Assembly (NCBI GenBank): GCA_900155495.1
Contig: FTLJ01000164.1
Span: 1 to 64,000 of the forward strand
Length of the DNA stretch: 64,000 nt
Direction: 5' to 3'
Source: Porogramme epimiltina
Lineage: Eukaryota > Basidiomycota > Agaricomycetes > Polyporales > Polyporaceae
A program made the position numbers and the translations under genes. Below the pieces are notes generated by a model. That model made no database searches. It was not told where the DNA came from and worked only from the letters and a program-made list of their open reading frames with translations. Shown piece by piece: positions 10,951-22,599 of this stretch (its first letter is position 1; every line of letters begins with the position of its first letter).

Positions 10951-12854
10951 TCATCCTGTCGTACGGTAGCTGCTATTAAATAACTCGTCGTCCGAGGAGT
11001 CCCACTCAGACTCAGAACCAGAATAGGGAGAGCTAGACACTGGTCTACGTACGACGCATCTCCTGCGGCGGCGCGGAGGGATCTCACCTGATATCAGTTC
11101 CTTCTCTCCCCGGAGAGGGGCCAGCTGCGGAAAGAGCCCCACGAGGAATGCTTCCCACCGAGCCTCCTGCACTTCCGTAATGTCCGCCGACCTGAGCTTC
11201 CAAAGTCTGATGGAGAGTGCACGAAATGGGGCTGTTGTCGGGCGTGGGAGGGAATCTGCCGCCGCGAGTCGATCCAGACAAGGGTCTAGTGCGGGAAGGA
11301 CGAGCGTGGTGAGCCGACGGCAGGACGCCTGGAGGTGCGCCAGCGCCAGCGCCGAAGGCACTGGTCCTTCCCTCTGCCAGAAGTAGCTCGTCGGGCTGAG
11401 GCGGAGCACCTCGAGCGCATCCCACGCTCTCCCCACGGCGGCAAAGTCTGCGTCGGTTCCGGTGTGGCACGGCGGCAGCCTGGATTTTCCCGTGTGCTTG
11501 TAGACGAAGCGGCGCATGTTGCGCACGGGAAGGAGGGACGTGAAGAGCTCTCCGAGGGAGCGCTGCCAGGACCCTCCTACGTGGATGAACACTTCCTCAA
11601 GTGCGGGAGCCGCGATAACGAGTGCGTCCATGCACGATGCGTATCCCGTACTTTCCAAGGTCCGGGCGTCCTGCTGTAGAGATCCTCCTCTCAGGACGAG
11701 GGAAGCACGTCGCAAAGACGGTGCGCGAAGAGACTTGAGGAGAGGGGTGAGAACGGTACAAGATCCCTTCAAGGAGAGCTCGACCAAGTCAGAGCTTCGG
11801 AGAGCCCGCGGCGGTTGGGTGAGCACAGAGGGGGAACTCTTGACGTCTGTGCATTTGATACCAAGGGAGACGATCCCGGACTGGTTTGAAAGGCTGGCGA
11901 AGACATCCGGGTTGGAGATCCGCACTCGGTGCAAGGATCTCAGGTGCGGAAACTGCAGCAAGGTGTGGGTGGAAGTGTCGTCCAGTGGCACGTTCATCTT
12001 AATTGATATGAGATCGGGTGAGAGACGATGTAAGGCGTTAAGGGTGCTGTCAATACTATCCGATGTTTCCTCGGTCCGTTCGGGCACAGTATCGAGTGTG
12101 TAATAACGCGTAGTGAGAGAGATTGAGACTCTAGTGAGGGCGGGGGTTGAATGGGACAAGACGCCATGTGCCTGGCCGAGGGACGACGTGTTGAAGTTCA
12201 CAGTATGCATTCTTGTGAACATCCCTCTTCCTCCGTTGCGGTCGAGGGTTATCTGGAAGAGTTGTTCGTCTTCAGGTTCTAATAGGGCCTGTATCACAGT
12301 GCGTTTCCGAAGGGTCCGAATCCGGGAAGCGTGCCAGAGGAACCGATTGAATATCTCCGGGACATCGTAGAGCTTCGCCGAGATTATCTATTAAAGGTCA
12401 GCATCGTGGCTATTAGATAGTAGGAGAGATGACCCACTGAGAGAACGCACTCCTCTAAAGAAGCAACACGCTTGGCTATGGTGTTATCGCGATGACCGTC
12501 GTACCAACGATAGGTGCAGCAGCCGGGAGGTGCAAGTAGATCCCAGAGAGGTACTATTGTACTCATCTCCCGCCAAAGCAGGTCAATGGCAGGACCATAA
12601 AACGCGTGGCAGACGCGCGCACATGCGACCAAGGAGGGGCGATCCCACTGGCCAGGAGTCATTGGCCCAAGTTCGATTTTGAAGCATCCGAATATAATGG
12701 ACAAGAGGTCATCGTTCATAAGGACTTGGAGGACGGGACTGCTAGAGGGCGTATAGGCAATGGAATATTGTTTCATGGGGTGGCGCACTAGATCCATATG
12801 GACTTCAGGAAATATATCGTGCTTGTGACGGCGAAACTGCTGGACAAGAATCAA
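10951..12854 (-). CDS. F-box / leucine-rich protein, 617 aa
   Basis: Two exons, 12438-12854 and 10951-12387, joined across a 50-nt intron with GTGGGT..AATAG ends, give 617 residues. An F-box-like domain lies at about residues 42-100 (VLMNDDLLSIIFGCFK ... RVCHAFYGPAIDLLWREMS). It is followed by about 450 residues of irregular leucine-rich repeats and ends with an Arg-rich stretch plus a Ser/Asp/Glu tail. Basidiomycete F-box proteins of this type are presumed substrate receptors of SCF ubiquitin ligases, with the F-box binding Skp1. The substrate is unknown. A later ATG at residue 28 could be the real start. The frame is intact, whereas the neighbouring copy at 13648-15046 has stop codons. Sequences just after the intron (DVPEIFNRFLWHAS) match that decayed copy, which confirms the family relationship. 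Confidence 0.85.
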
Positions 12855-13647
12855 GATACACCCCGGTGGCGCGCCCGAGGGCTGAGGATCCCGGCATCGA
12901 AGTCACGTGAAATAACTGTCCACCGAGTCGCACCGACTCCGACATCCGCCACTGACTCGCACTGAACATTGAACACTCTCATAGCACTGAACGAGCTCAC
13001 ACCCCCTGCCCCTCCACAAGCCAAGGCCATCCTGCGCATTCTTTTCTCTATGCTCCACAACTCCCTAACGCCACACGCGTCCATCATGGAGGATATCCAA
13101 ATACCGAGCTCAGTAGGAGGACGTGGTAGCTGGAAGCGACGAGGGATATCATGCACGACCGTTGCGCATGGATAGTATGGTGAGCACCTCATGCGGTCAT
13201 AGCTAAACGGGATGTCTGATAAATGTTAGATCCGTGTAGCCTGTGAGGGATGTGCGCGCCTTTAGGTTCTCCTCTCCATGGTCCACCGGCAGGATTCACA
13301 CCGTTTCATCTGGTGGGCATTCCTCTTTGCGGGAGCGCGTAGGAGGCAGTCCGAATGGTTCCCTCTTCTATTACGTGATCTCTGGTCTGAGCGAGTCGTA
13401 TAAGGACTCGAAATCAACCTCCGCCTCCCGTTCTCTCGTCCTCAAGATGATCCCCACAGGCCTGCAGCAGGTTTCCAAGCACGTGGGTCACAACACCCCA
13501 GCTGGCAGCCTTACCTAGGACGCTTGACTCCGTGGTCTTCCGGTACATGTTCTTGTCCTACCCTCTACACCTCAGCACTCAGCTCCCCCCTCTCTATTCG
13601 TTGTTGGATAGACACGTAGGCGAACACCTGCATACAGCGCATTCAGC
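12855..13647. other. Intergenic region between divergent F-box sequences
   Basis: Probable divergent promoter region of the intact F-box gene (minus) and the F-box pseudogene (plus). A minus-strand open frame at 12851-13192 has no family resemblance and overlaps the 5' flank, so I did not call it. Confidence 0.45.
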
Positions 13648-15046
13648 ATGGCTGGCAAGGAACACGATCCTGTTTCCCAAGTCGTCGTGAACGGCGACCT
13701 CCTATGGGTCATCTTCGAGCTGGTCAAAAGATGGCGGAGTCTTCAAGTTTCCACGTGTATGTCGAGCGTTTCTTGGCCCTTCCGCTGGCGTTTTCCGGCA
13801 AGATTTCGTCAGAATGACAACTCTTCAAGTGTCGGACCTATCACTAGTATATCCATTGACGCATAGAGAAGTCCCTAAGCTCAGTGAGACCCTTCAGCGA
13901 GCTGCGCACTGTGCGGAAGATTTTCCAGGTCATTTCCACCAAACCACAAGACATTCCACGAATCATGGACCGTTTTCTCTGGTCTGCGGGTTTCGTGAAG
14001 GCTTGAAGAGCCATTCGACGGAGATCGGCGCAGGGCTGCAAGCGCAACTTGCTAGGGTTGTCCTTCAATGCTCAGGAGGCGATGGCGTTTTTACCAACCT
14101 CCACACTCTCAGCTATCGTCCTTTGATCATACCCCCCGATCATATGTTGAGCGTCATGTCCAACGACGCGTTGACCGCCGCCCTCCTCTACTTCTCTCAC
14201 CCGAAGTCAATACGTCAGGCCGAAGTTAGCATCACAACGATTTTCGCACACCTCGTGATGAAGCCCGGCCTTTCCTCCCCGGACCATAGATGGACAGGCC
14301 AGCACCCGGTCGCCGACTGAACGAACCATCGACGGCGGAATGTGCCAGGCCCAGAAATTGCCGAGCCATCCTTGCGTAGAGCTTGCGCTGCTCTCTCTCC
14401 TCTCCTCCGGCTCCTTCGCGCCCCAGTATTGCGACCCTTTATCCTCGAATTCGAACCAGGGAGAGTCATGGACTGGATCGCGTCGCACGAACCGCGTCCC
14501 ACGGACATCGAATATCCGCATTGCAGGGGTGCTCTGGTGACCGCTGCGCTCGTGCTGGACGAGCTGACGCCCACGATCCCGAAGACCTGGAAGATCTCCT
14601 GCCACGACCTCCTCGAGCCCGTCTTCCCCTTAGGCGGCATCCGGAACTTCGTCTACCGCCCTCACGGCGACAACTTTCGTCATGCAACGATACCTAGTTG
14701 AGGTCGCGCGCGCCTGGACCGCACCGCGTCGGGCCGACGATCAACAACTCAAGCCCTGTCACGGCTTTGTGCCAACCGCGACTATGCTCGCGCACTTCCA
14801 AACATGCCGCCCCCTCTCGACCCGGACCGCTGGATTCCTGACGTCGACGACCTCAGCACGGTTGTGGTCCCCACGCCAGCGGAACCCTCCCACCCGCTTA
14901 CGACATTTGTGGTCAGGCTACGGGGAATGCGGCGATCGGACCTCTCAGCGACGCAGCGGGCACGATGCGAGGCGTATATTTTTTGTAGTTTGGGGCGCAT
15001 GGAGAGACGGGAGTTGGTGCTGGGCGAGTTTCCCGACCCACCATGA
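13648..15046 (+). pseudogene. Decayed F-box protein gene
   Basis: The region starts with an ATG and an F-box-like segment (VVVNGDLLWVIFELVKR). A second frame then reads DIPRIMDRFLWSAGFVKA followed by a TGA near 14005. This aligns with the intact paralog's DVPEIFNRFLWHAS block. Further on, separate frames hold the leucine-rich part (SLRRACAALSPLLRLLRAPV, GGIRNFVYRP) and the end (RRSDLSATQRARCEAYIF ... LVLGEFPDPP). Several frame changes and at least one in-frame stop are needed to read through, so a full protein cannot be made. It is most simply a dead duplicate of the gene at 10951-12854 in the opposite orientation. Its last 60 nt or so are also found at the start of the second tandem unit at 17.6 kb. 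Confidence 0.75.
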
Positions 15047-15540
15047 AACCCGTCAACCAGTCCTATGTTTTGTGGCTGGACATTGGACCCGGTCGACTCA
15101 GAATGCTGGACGTGTAGATGAGAGACGTGGTGCGCAATACTTCTAGTATACAGCACCAGAATCGCAATGACGATTGATCATATACGAAATGGTAGTTGTG
15201 TCATACCGCTCCCGAGAACTCGTGAGTCGTTCCCCCGGAAGAGAGCGTCTTCGTGTAGCGTGACGAATCTTTTAGAGAGAAGAATAGCCAATGTGGACAT
15301 AGCGGCGGGCGCTGTCTCCTTGTGGGCACTCAGCCCCCTTGTCACGTGACCCGGACCTGTTGTGTCCCGATTACTGCCTACAGGCTTGTAGCTCGTTGAC
15401 ATCGTTTAGAGAATGACATCGCGACGCCCATCTACAGTCGGTACAGATTCCGGAATACAACTCGAGGGGTAAATACAGTAACTCGAAGTTGTCCTAGTAC
15501 AATAAATTGGGCACTAGACTCCACTTGTATCGCACGAGTA

Positions 15541-17276
15541 TTATAATTGTAGCTTCACAAGCCCGTCCTCTACGCTATATACTATCCATGTGTATGGGTA
15601 ACTACGGTAGAAGCCACATGACATAGAGACCGTCGTTAGCGCAGGCCCTAGCGCATGTGCAAATGCCACAACCGCTGGCTCCACGATTCTCTGGGAGAAT
15701 TTACTCGTCATTCGCTGCCAGTTTACGGGTATCCATATTTCGGGTGGAGGACGAGGTAAGAGGTTGGTGGAAATATCGGGAAATATTTTCAAGTGTCGAA
15801 TATTTAAGTTCTTAAGATGCTCCAGGAGCTGCGCGATGCGTACCTAGGCACGAGGCAAGCGCAAGGTCAAATCAATAGCGGCCCAATCACATATACGAAG
15901 ACTTACTGTGGGCATATTCAGATTCCTTCTGTCCTCCTGGTATCTTACGAGCTTGAGATACGTCAAATGAGGGAATAAGGCAGCTATATGAGTGAATAAT
16001 TCTTCCTCCTTTTCATCTTCCATATATTCGATCTCTAGGCTGACGAGGTCGGGGAGGCGACAACGCCGAAGAATCTCAAGGAGGGAGGTGGCAGTTATCA
16101 GCAATGAATAATCTGGGATGTCTTCGCCCTTCTCGAAGTGTCTTTCGTACCACCACACGTGTTTCCAGTAGCGAAGAGACAAGGAGCGGACAGTGGAAGG
16201 AAGATGGTCGTACAGCTCGTCATAGACGTTCGGACACGTCACGACGAGTCGCTCCAGTTCCGGCCATGGGAAGGGACTAGCATATCCACGCGGCCACAAG
16301 GGCTCCCGTTGAGTGTGGACGGCGTCCCTCGGTACGAAAAACTTGAGGATGAGTGTGCGAAGGCGTGGCATACGCGTGAGCAGAGTGATTGGGCGGAGAC
16401 TAATGGACTCCCAAGGGCGGTCGTGGAAGACAAGCTCTCTAAGACGAGGCCATTCGAGGTCGATGAGAAGGGAAACGGGTGCGGAAGCGCCGAAGAGGTG
16501 GAGTGTCTCCAGCGTCCGATGGGTCTTGCTGAGGATAGCTGAGAGGGCTTCGGTTTCCGACGCGAAGAGGTCCGGGCGCCTTGGCGCTACAGTCATGCGA
16601 TGACGGAACGCGGTAAGTGGCGGGGGCGAAATAGCAGAGAAGTCGTCGTCTGGCAAGCGCCTAGCGCAAAGATGGAGGTTTTCGATGGTGAATTCTCGAA
16701 CATTGCGGAGAGATAGGATGCTCTGGATGGGCCCCCACGCTACGCCGTGGGGGTTGTTTCCTAGCATTGATAACGTGATGCAGGGTATGTTTTCGAGAGC
16801 TGGAATTGTGCTGAGGAAGAGTGAATGGCTGAGCAGTCCACAGAGGAGAACATCATCTGTCCACCTCAGCGCAAATCTATCCTCTGGATTTTGCTGAGAA
16901 TCATGACAGACGTCTTGGAAGATTATCTCCCTGCCGTGAGAGCCGCTCAGATCATGGGTGAGTGTGACGTGTGGAGTTCTTACCTAACATGAGGTTGTAT
17001 GGGTGGCGGAACCAAGGGTTTGGTCAAGCCGTAATCCCATGGCAAATGTGCCAAGCATCGACTGAATAGCACGGGTTTGCACAGTTCGCGAATTGTTCGG
17101 CATGTGAGTGATAGTGAGTGCAGCTCTCTGTTAGGTTTAAGGTATTGGAATATCTGGAGCAGGACATCATAGTCCAACGTGGCCAATGTGCTGTGCAGCC
17201 ACAGCTATAAAATGAGTGTCTCGGCGACAAGGGCAGTCGAAGATACTACTCACGGAGAGCCAAAATATTTTTGCAT
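15541..17276 (-). CDS. F-box / leucine-rich protein, 518 aa (tandem copy 1)
   Basis: Four exons, 17254-17276, 16984-17190, 15907-16930 and 15541-15843, with introns of 63, 53 and 63 nt and regular GT..AG ends. The 23-nt first exon encodes MQKYFGSP and is required to give an ATG, since the second exon has only TTG at its apparent start. An F-box lies at about residues 10-60 (LDYDVLLQIFQYLKP, LSLTCRTIRELCKPVLFSRC). The rest is leucine-rich and repeat-like (RTLETLHLFGASAPVSL, RLRELVFHDRPWES, LEIEYMEDEKEEELFTHIA). It is presumed to be a substrate adaptor of an SCF ubiquitin ligase. The exon lengths are identical to those of the second copy and both frames are open, so both are probably functional and recently duplicated. 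Confidence 0.88.
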
Positions 17277-17450
17277 GTGGGCGATGTTAATGGCCGTCAA
17301 GACGATGTAGGAACACGGTCGTCACAATGAAAAGCCACCTGGAACTCGAGCTGGAGATCTTATCCGTATGGCCCCCAGATGCAAAGATAGTACTTATAGT
17401 AGTGACAAAGCCAGTGTTACCTCCGAAGACTTGTTGAACTTCGTTCACGC

Positions 17451-17468
17451 GAATATCACGTGATATTC
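17451..17468. promoter_or_regulatory. 18-bp palindrome with E-box core upstream of F-box copy 1
   Basis: GAATATCACGTGATATTC is a perfect palindrome centred on CACGTG, about 175 nt upstream of the start codon at 17276. The same 18 bp are conserved at the same place in the second tandem copy. CACGTG is the core site of basic helix-loop-helix factors in fungi. Binding here is inference. Confidence 0.6.
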
Positions 17469-18205
17469 CAGCGGCGCGTCATCCTCGGGCCTTAGCGCCC
17501 AACCTCAAACGGAAATCGGGCTGACGAGTGGAAGGGTATCATACATAGTATTACACTGATTATCACACGTCACAGATTCTATATTCCCCGTCTTCTTTGT
17601 CGTCTGGAGCGCATGGAGGGGCTGGAGGAGTTAGTGCTGGGCGAGTCTCCCGATCCGCCACGAAACCCGTCTCCCAATCCCGTGTTTCAAATAACTTCAG
17701 TCTTCAAATAAGGCTGGACAAGGGTCTCGGTCCACTCAGAAACCTCGGACGTGTACTAGTAGCTGATGTGGAAAAGAGATACAGTGGTTCGCAATACTGC
17801 TAGTACTTATACAGCACCAGAATCCCAATGATGATTGATAATATACGAAATGGCAGTGGCTGTTCAACTTGGTGTCATACCGATTTCGAGAACTCGTGAA
17901 TCATTTCCCTGGAAGGGAACGTCGTCATGTAGCGTGACCAACCTTTAAAAATTAAGAGAGACGAACCGGCCATGTGGACGTGGCGGCGGGTGCTCTCCCC
18001 ATGTTGGCCCTTGCCTGCTGAGCCAGCTCACTGACACGTGACCCGGGGTCTGTCGTGTTCCGACATATACTCATCGCTATCGTTTAGCGAACGGGATCGC
18101 GACACCCACTTGCGGTAGGTACAGAAGACAGTCCGAGGAGGGATCGTGGTAGCTCAAAGCTATGATAGTAAAATGGGTACACTGGACTCCATTATCGCAC
18201 TAGTA

Positions 18206-19942
18206 TTATAGATGTAGTTTCACAAGCCCGTCCTCCACGCTATAAACTATCCATGGGTATGGGCAACTACTATGGAAGCCACATGAGATGGATAACGTCG
18301 TCAGCGTAGGCCCTAGTGCACGTGCAAATGCCACAACCGCTGGCTCTAGCATTCTCTCAGAGAAGGTACTTATGTCCTCCTTCCAGTTCACGAACATCCA
18401 CCATTCTGGTCGGCGGCCAGGTAGGTGTGTAGATGCCATATCCGGGTGTACCTTCACATGTCGAAGATTCAGTTTCTTAAGATGCTCCAGGAGCTGCGCG
18501 ATGCGAACCTAGGCAGGAGGAAAGCGCAAGGTCAATTCAAACAGCGGCTATTACATATGTGAAGCCTTACTGTGGGCACCTCCAGATTCCCTCTGTCCTC
18601 CCGGTAACGTATGAGCTTGAGATACGTCAAATGAGGGAACGAGGCAGCTATATGAGTAAATAATTCGTCCTCTTTTTCATCTTCTACATATTCGATCTCC
18701 AGACTGGTAAGGTCGGGGAGGCGACAACGCCGAAGAATCTCAAGGAGGGAAGAGGCGGTTATTAGCAATGAATAATCTGGGATGTATCCGCCCTTCACGA
18801 CGTGCCTCTCGCACCACCACGCGTGTTTCCAGTAGCGAAGAGCCAAGGAACGGACAGTGGAGGGAAGATGGTTGTACAACTCATCATGGACGTTCGGACA
18901 CGTCACGACGAGTCGCTCCAGTTCTGGCCATGGAAAGGGACCACCGTATCCACGCGACCACAAGGGCTCCCGCTGAGTGACGACGGTGTCCCTTGGGACG
19001 GAAAACTTGAGGATGAGAGTGCGAAGGCGTGGCATGCGCGTGAGCGAGGTGATCGGATGGAGATTAATGGACTCCCAGGGGCGGTCGTGGAAGACAAGCT
19101 CTCTGAGACGAGGCCATTCGAGGTCGGTGAGAAGGGAAACGGGTGCGGAAGCGCCGAAGAGGTGGAGTGTCTCTAGCGTCCGGTGTGTCTTGCTGAGGAT
19201 GGCTGAGAGGGCTTCTGTTTCTGACGTGAACAGTTCTGGGTGCGTTGGCGCTACAGTCATGCGGTGACGGAATGCGGTAAGTGGCGGCGGCGAAATAGCA
19301 GAGAAGTCGTCGTCTGGGAAGCGCCTAGCGCAAAGATGAAGGTTTTCGACGGTAAGTTCTCGGACGTTGCGGAGAGATAGGATGTTCTGGATAGGCCCCC
19401 ACGCCACGCCGTGGGGGTTGTTTCCTTCCATCGATAACGTGATGCAGGGTATGTTTTCAAGAGTCGGGATTGCATCGAGGAAATGTGAATGGCTGAGAAC
19501 TCCGCAGACGAGGATATCGTCTGTCCACCTCAGCGAATGCCTCTCCTCTGGGGATCGCTGAGAGTCATGACAGATGTCTTTGAAGATTATTTCCCTGCCA
19601 TAAGAACTGCTCAGATCGTGGGTGAATGGGGCATGTAGGAGTTCCTACCTGACATGAGGTTGTATGGATGGCGAGACTAAGGGTTTGCTCCGGCGGAAAT
19701 CCCATGGCAATCGTACCAGGCATCGACTAAATAGCACGGGTTTGCACAATTCGCGAATCGTTCGGGATGTGAGTGAGAGCGAGCGCAGCCCTCTATTCGG
19801 TCTAATATCTTGGAAGATCTGGAGCAGAATATCATAGTCCAACGTGGCCAATGTGCTGTGTATCCACAATTATGAAATGAGCGTCGTAGCGGCAAGGGGA
19901 GTCGATCGAAGATACTCACGGAGAACCGGAATATTTTTGCAT
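18206..19942 (-). CDS. F-box / leucine-rich protein, 518 aa (tandem copy 2)
   Basis: Four exons, 19920-19942, 19649-19855, 18571-19594 and 18206-18508, of exactly the same lengths as in copy 1, with introns of 64, 54 and 62 nt. The first exon encodes MQKYSGSP, the second the F-box (LDYDILLQIFQDIRP, LTSRTIRELCKPVLFSRC). The long third exon and the last encode the leucine-rich part. Differences from copy 1 are scattered substitutions without frame damage. Some fall in the first exons of the repeat region (for example REIIFQDVCHD versus REIIFKDICHD), which would allow different substrates. Presumed SCF ubiquitin-ligase adaptor. Confidence 0.88.
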
Positions 19943-20120
19943 GTGGGCGATGTTAATGGCCGTCAAGACGACGTAGGAAGACGGTCGTCACAATGCAAAG
20001 TCATCTAGAACTCGAGCTAGTGATCTTGTCCGTACGGCCCCAAGATGGAATGATAGGACTTATAGTAGTGACAAAGCTAGTGTTAAGCACCTCCGAAGAC
20101 TTGTTGAACTTTGTTCACAC

Positions 20121-20138
20121 GAATATCACGTGATATTC
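20121..20138. promoter_or_regulatory. 18-bp palindrome with E-box core upstream of F-box copy 2
   Basis: GAATATCACGTGATATTC, identical to the site at 17451-17468 and about 180 nt upstream of the start codon at 19942. Flanking bases differ between copies while the 18 bp are kept. Confidence 0.6.
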
Positions 20139-20352
20139 AAGCGGTGCGTCACCCTCGGGCCTCAGGCCTCAGCGCTCAGCCTCAAACAGAAATCGGGTTG
20201 ACGAGTGGAAAGGTATCATATATAGTACTACACTGATGACCACACGTTACAAACTCTGTTTTAGTACATGAAGAGCGCCAACGCAGCTCATCTAAACCAA
20301 GCGACTATTCAAGGCTCAGCGTTTCCCAACTTCAAAGCACCTTGCCGCCTAC

Positions 20353-21806
20353 TCATTGCGAAAGCAGCTCCCATGGGCCCGCCGAACACACCAAGCATTC
20401 CACAGACAGCTGTTTTAGCGACGGGCACATTGCCTGCACGTCACCGACCTGCGGTTCGGCATCCCAACAATGGGGACAGATCGCAGCGAGTCCGTGTACT
20501 GGTTTCAACATCTTCGAAGTTGATATGGGTATGACATCAGCGGGTGAGGTGGTAGACGTGAGTTGGACGGTGCATGAGGTGAGCGCGAGAGGTTCGATGG
20601 CGTGAATGACCTCCACCTAATGGGGTACGAGAGACGGCTCAGGGTGGGCAGACAACGCGGAGAGGGTAAAACACTCACCAACACGTCGTCGAAGACCAAG
20701 CGGGTCTGTGTATCGACCGGACAGACGCGTACGACCAGAGTTTCGATGTCGCGCGCCGCGTCGCATTCACTGAAGACCGACGCGAGGCTCGCCCATTCTG
20801 CTTTCATGATGCGTGCGGTGGACGGGGCCACCCCGAGCTGGAGGTGCTGCGGCCGGGACCACGACAGGACGTCTTGAAGGAGTGAGAGCGTCGACGCGTC
20901 GTGGTACGCTAAAACGTTCAACTTCTCGACCTTCGAACACAACGCCATCATGTACAAATGCTCTAGGGTCCCGGTAAGCGCCTCCAGCGCGGGCCAGCAT
21001 CCTACTTCCAGCTGCCTATGGGTGTTGATCGTGCTGAATGTGGGAAGTGTCGAGAGGTCGAAGGCAGTGGCGCAGGAGATGTCGAGGGCGGTGACGTTGG
21101 GGAAAGAAACGATGTAGGGGGATATGAGTGGCATGAATTCGAGCTCGACGGCGAGCAGCTTGACGTGGGGGAAGATGACGGAAGGGGTCGTCCTGGCATC
21201 AAGCCTGGTCCCGGTGACCGATGTGAGAGTCGCGGCGGAGTTCTGGAGGAGAGAAATGGGGTCGCTCAACGCGCAGTTCAGCTGTCCGTTCATGTACCGC
21301 GGAAATGAGGCGGGGAGGTCCAGTGACGCCGTGATGAGGCGTGATTGCATGTGTTTGAACATGAACAGGCATCCTGCATAGTCCGATTCGCGCGAGACGC
21401 TGAACTCGAGGTGTTGAACGCAGCTAAGGCGGGCGAACGCGAAGGGAAGACGGGGGTCAGACGACAGGATCTTGTCGCCATGGATGAGCGCAAGACGCGG
21501 GAGATTTGAGATGCGCGACAAAAGATCGACAAGGGAGGACGAAGCAATGCTTGACAATCTTCCTGTGCCCAAGCGAAGACCTTGACGGAGGAAAGGGTAT
21601 CGCTGGCCTTCGTCCGCAGCCATGAAAAGGCAGAAGGATAGGACATCCTGGTCATTGCGCAAGCTCACGAAGTGGTCGAGAAGGCGCTTTGAGGCCCCAC
21701 GCTGGAGTGTTCGGCATGTCTTCGACATTGAGGAGAGGTCGCCAATGGAACCTGCTTCTTGCAGCACCTCCATGACAGTGAATAAGATGTCGAAGGACAC
21801 AATCAT
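20353..21806 (-). CDS. F-box-like leucine-rich protein, 463 aa
   Basis: Two exons, 20679-21806 and 20353-20616, with a 62-nt intron (GTGAGT..CATTAG), give 463 residues. The N-terminus resembles a degenerate F-box (ILFTVMEVLQEAGSIGDLSS, MSKTCRTLQRGASKRLL). The remainder is leucine-rich with LxxLxxL spacing (LLSRISNLPRLALIHGD, FPHVKLLAVELEFMPLISP, FPNVTALDISCATAFDLSTL). The C-terminal exon is Cys-containing (AAICPHCWDAEP ... MCPSLKQLSVECLVCSAG). It probably belongs to the same broad F-box/LRR group as its neighbours but is not a close relative. Role presumed to be in protein ubiquitylation. The substrate is unknown. Confidence 0.75.
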
Positions 21807-22396
21807 CGTTTGCTCGTCAGAGTAGGGTACATGCGAGGGTATGCGCTAGAATATATTGTATAAGATGATATTTCGGCCCTACACGAGACGATTCCTTACG
21901 AGCAGTGTGGAGGAGGTAGCTGATCTAGTCTTCACCAGCGGCGCGAACCGCATGGAAGTGTAGTGATTTGTGGTGGGATGTGTCCGCCGTTCAGGTTTGC
22001 AACGTCTACTTTATGGAGCGGAGGACTGGCATGCAGAAGGAGCGTGGCGTCTGTATTGCATTCGCCATGAGCTTCGGGCGTGCAAGGTGGATGCGCATTG
22101 CGGCCAGGTCGCGGAAGAGGGGAAAGCTCAGAAGCGCCCGAAACATGCCCCTCGCGCCTCATCCGGTCCTCGTGGACCTTGACATCCATCTCGTCCTCAC
22201 TTGCTGATTCTCCAAACCGGCCAACCCTCCCATCATGCTCTCTCGTCCTAGCGGTCTCAGCTCTGCACATGTCCTGTGCCCTCTTTGGTCCTCGAACGCA
22301 TCATAACAAGAAGGCCGCCTAGTCGAAAGCTTACCCTCAAAGCCCCACGCGAAGGACAGTAGGCATGGCAGGGTTGATTCGCAAGACGAAGACGAG
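21807..22396. other. Intergenic region left of the F-box relics
   Basis: Promoter side of the minus-strand F-box-like gene. Overlapping open frames at 21932-22270 have no recognisable content. From about 22260 the sequence resembles the stretch near 30660, the left flank of relic C. Confidence 0.4.
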
Positions 22397-22464
22397 ATGG
22401 ATGCACTTGCAGTATGGATGCACTTGCAGTATGGATGCACTTTCGGTGTGGATGCACTTGCAGT
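22397..22464. repeat. Minisatellite, four copies of a 17-bp unit
   Basis: Units at 22397-22413, 22414-22430, 22431-22447 and 22448-22464. Units 1 and 2 are identical (ATGGATGCACTTGCAGT). Units 3 and 4 differ by a few bases. The paralogous position near 30770 has only one related unit, so the array expanded after the two regions separated. Confidence 0.85.
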
Positions 22465-22599
22465 GAGTATTTATTTCCGTGAGAACACATCTTCCTCCTT
22501 CTCTGCTTCTCTGTACTGGATGTCTATAGTCTCAACAAACATACCAGATCCCGTCATGTACACTACATGATCCCATGACAGGCGTACGAAACATGTCGA

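Larger units (their letters stand above)
14975..17585. repeat. Tandem duplication, unit 1
   Basis: About 2.6 kb, directly followed by a second copy (17590-20262). It contains the end of the F-box pseudogene, a short intergenic part and a complete 518-aa F-box gene with its promoter. Shared landmarks are GGAGTTGGTGCTGGGCGAG-like sequence near the start, CACGTGACCCGG in the middle (15346 and 18035 areas) and an 18-bp palindrome near the end. Boundaries are estimated by eye to within tens of bases. Confidence 0.8.
17590..20262. repeat. Tandem duplication, unit 2
   Basis: Second copy of the 2.6-kb unit, directly abutting the first. Its left end carries a stranded copy of the last part of the F-box pseudogene (LVLGESPDPP-like reading), which shows that the duplicated segment started inside that gene. 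It holds the second intact 518-aa F-box gene and its promoter palindrome. Confidence 0.8.

Noticed and set aside
11516..12103. Plus-strand open frame within the F-box gene
   Set aside because: Shadow of the intact 617-aa minus-strand F-box protein.
12851..13192. Minus-strand open frame of 113 residues
   Set aside because: No family resemblance, and it overlaps the divergent promoter region of the F-box gene and pseudogene.
16980..17186. F-box exon starting at an apparent TTG start codon
   Set aside because: A 23-nt upstream exon with ATG joins it in frame in both tandem copies, so the TTG start is not needed.
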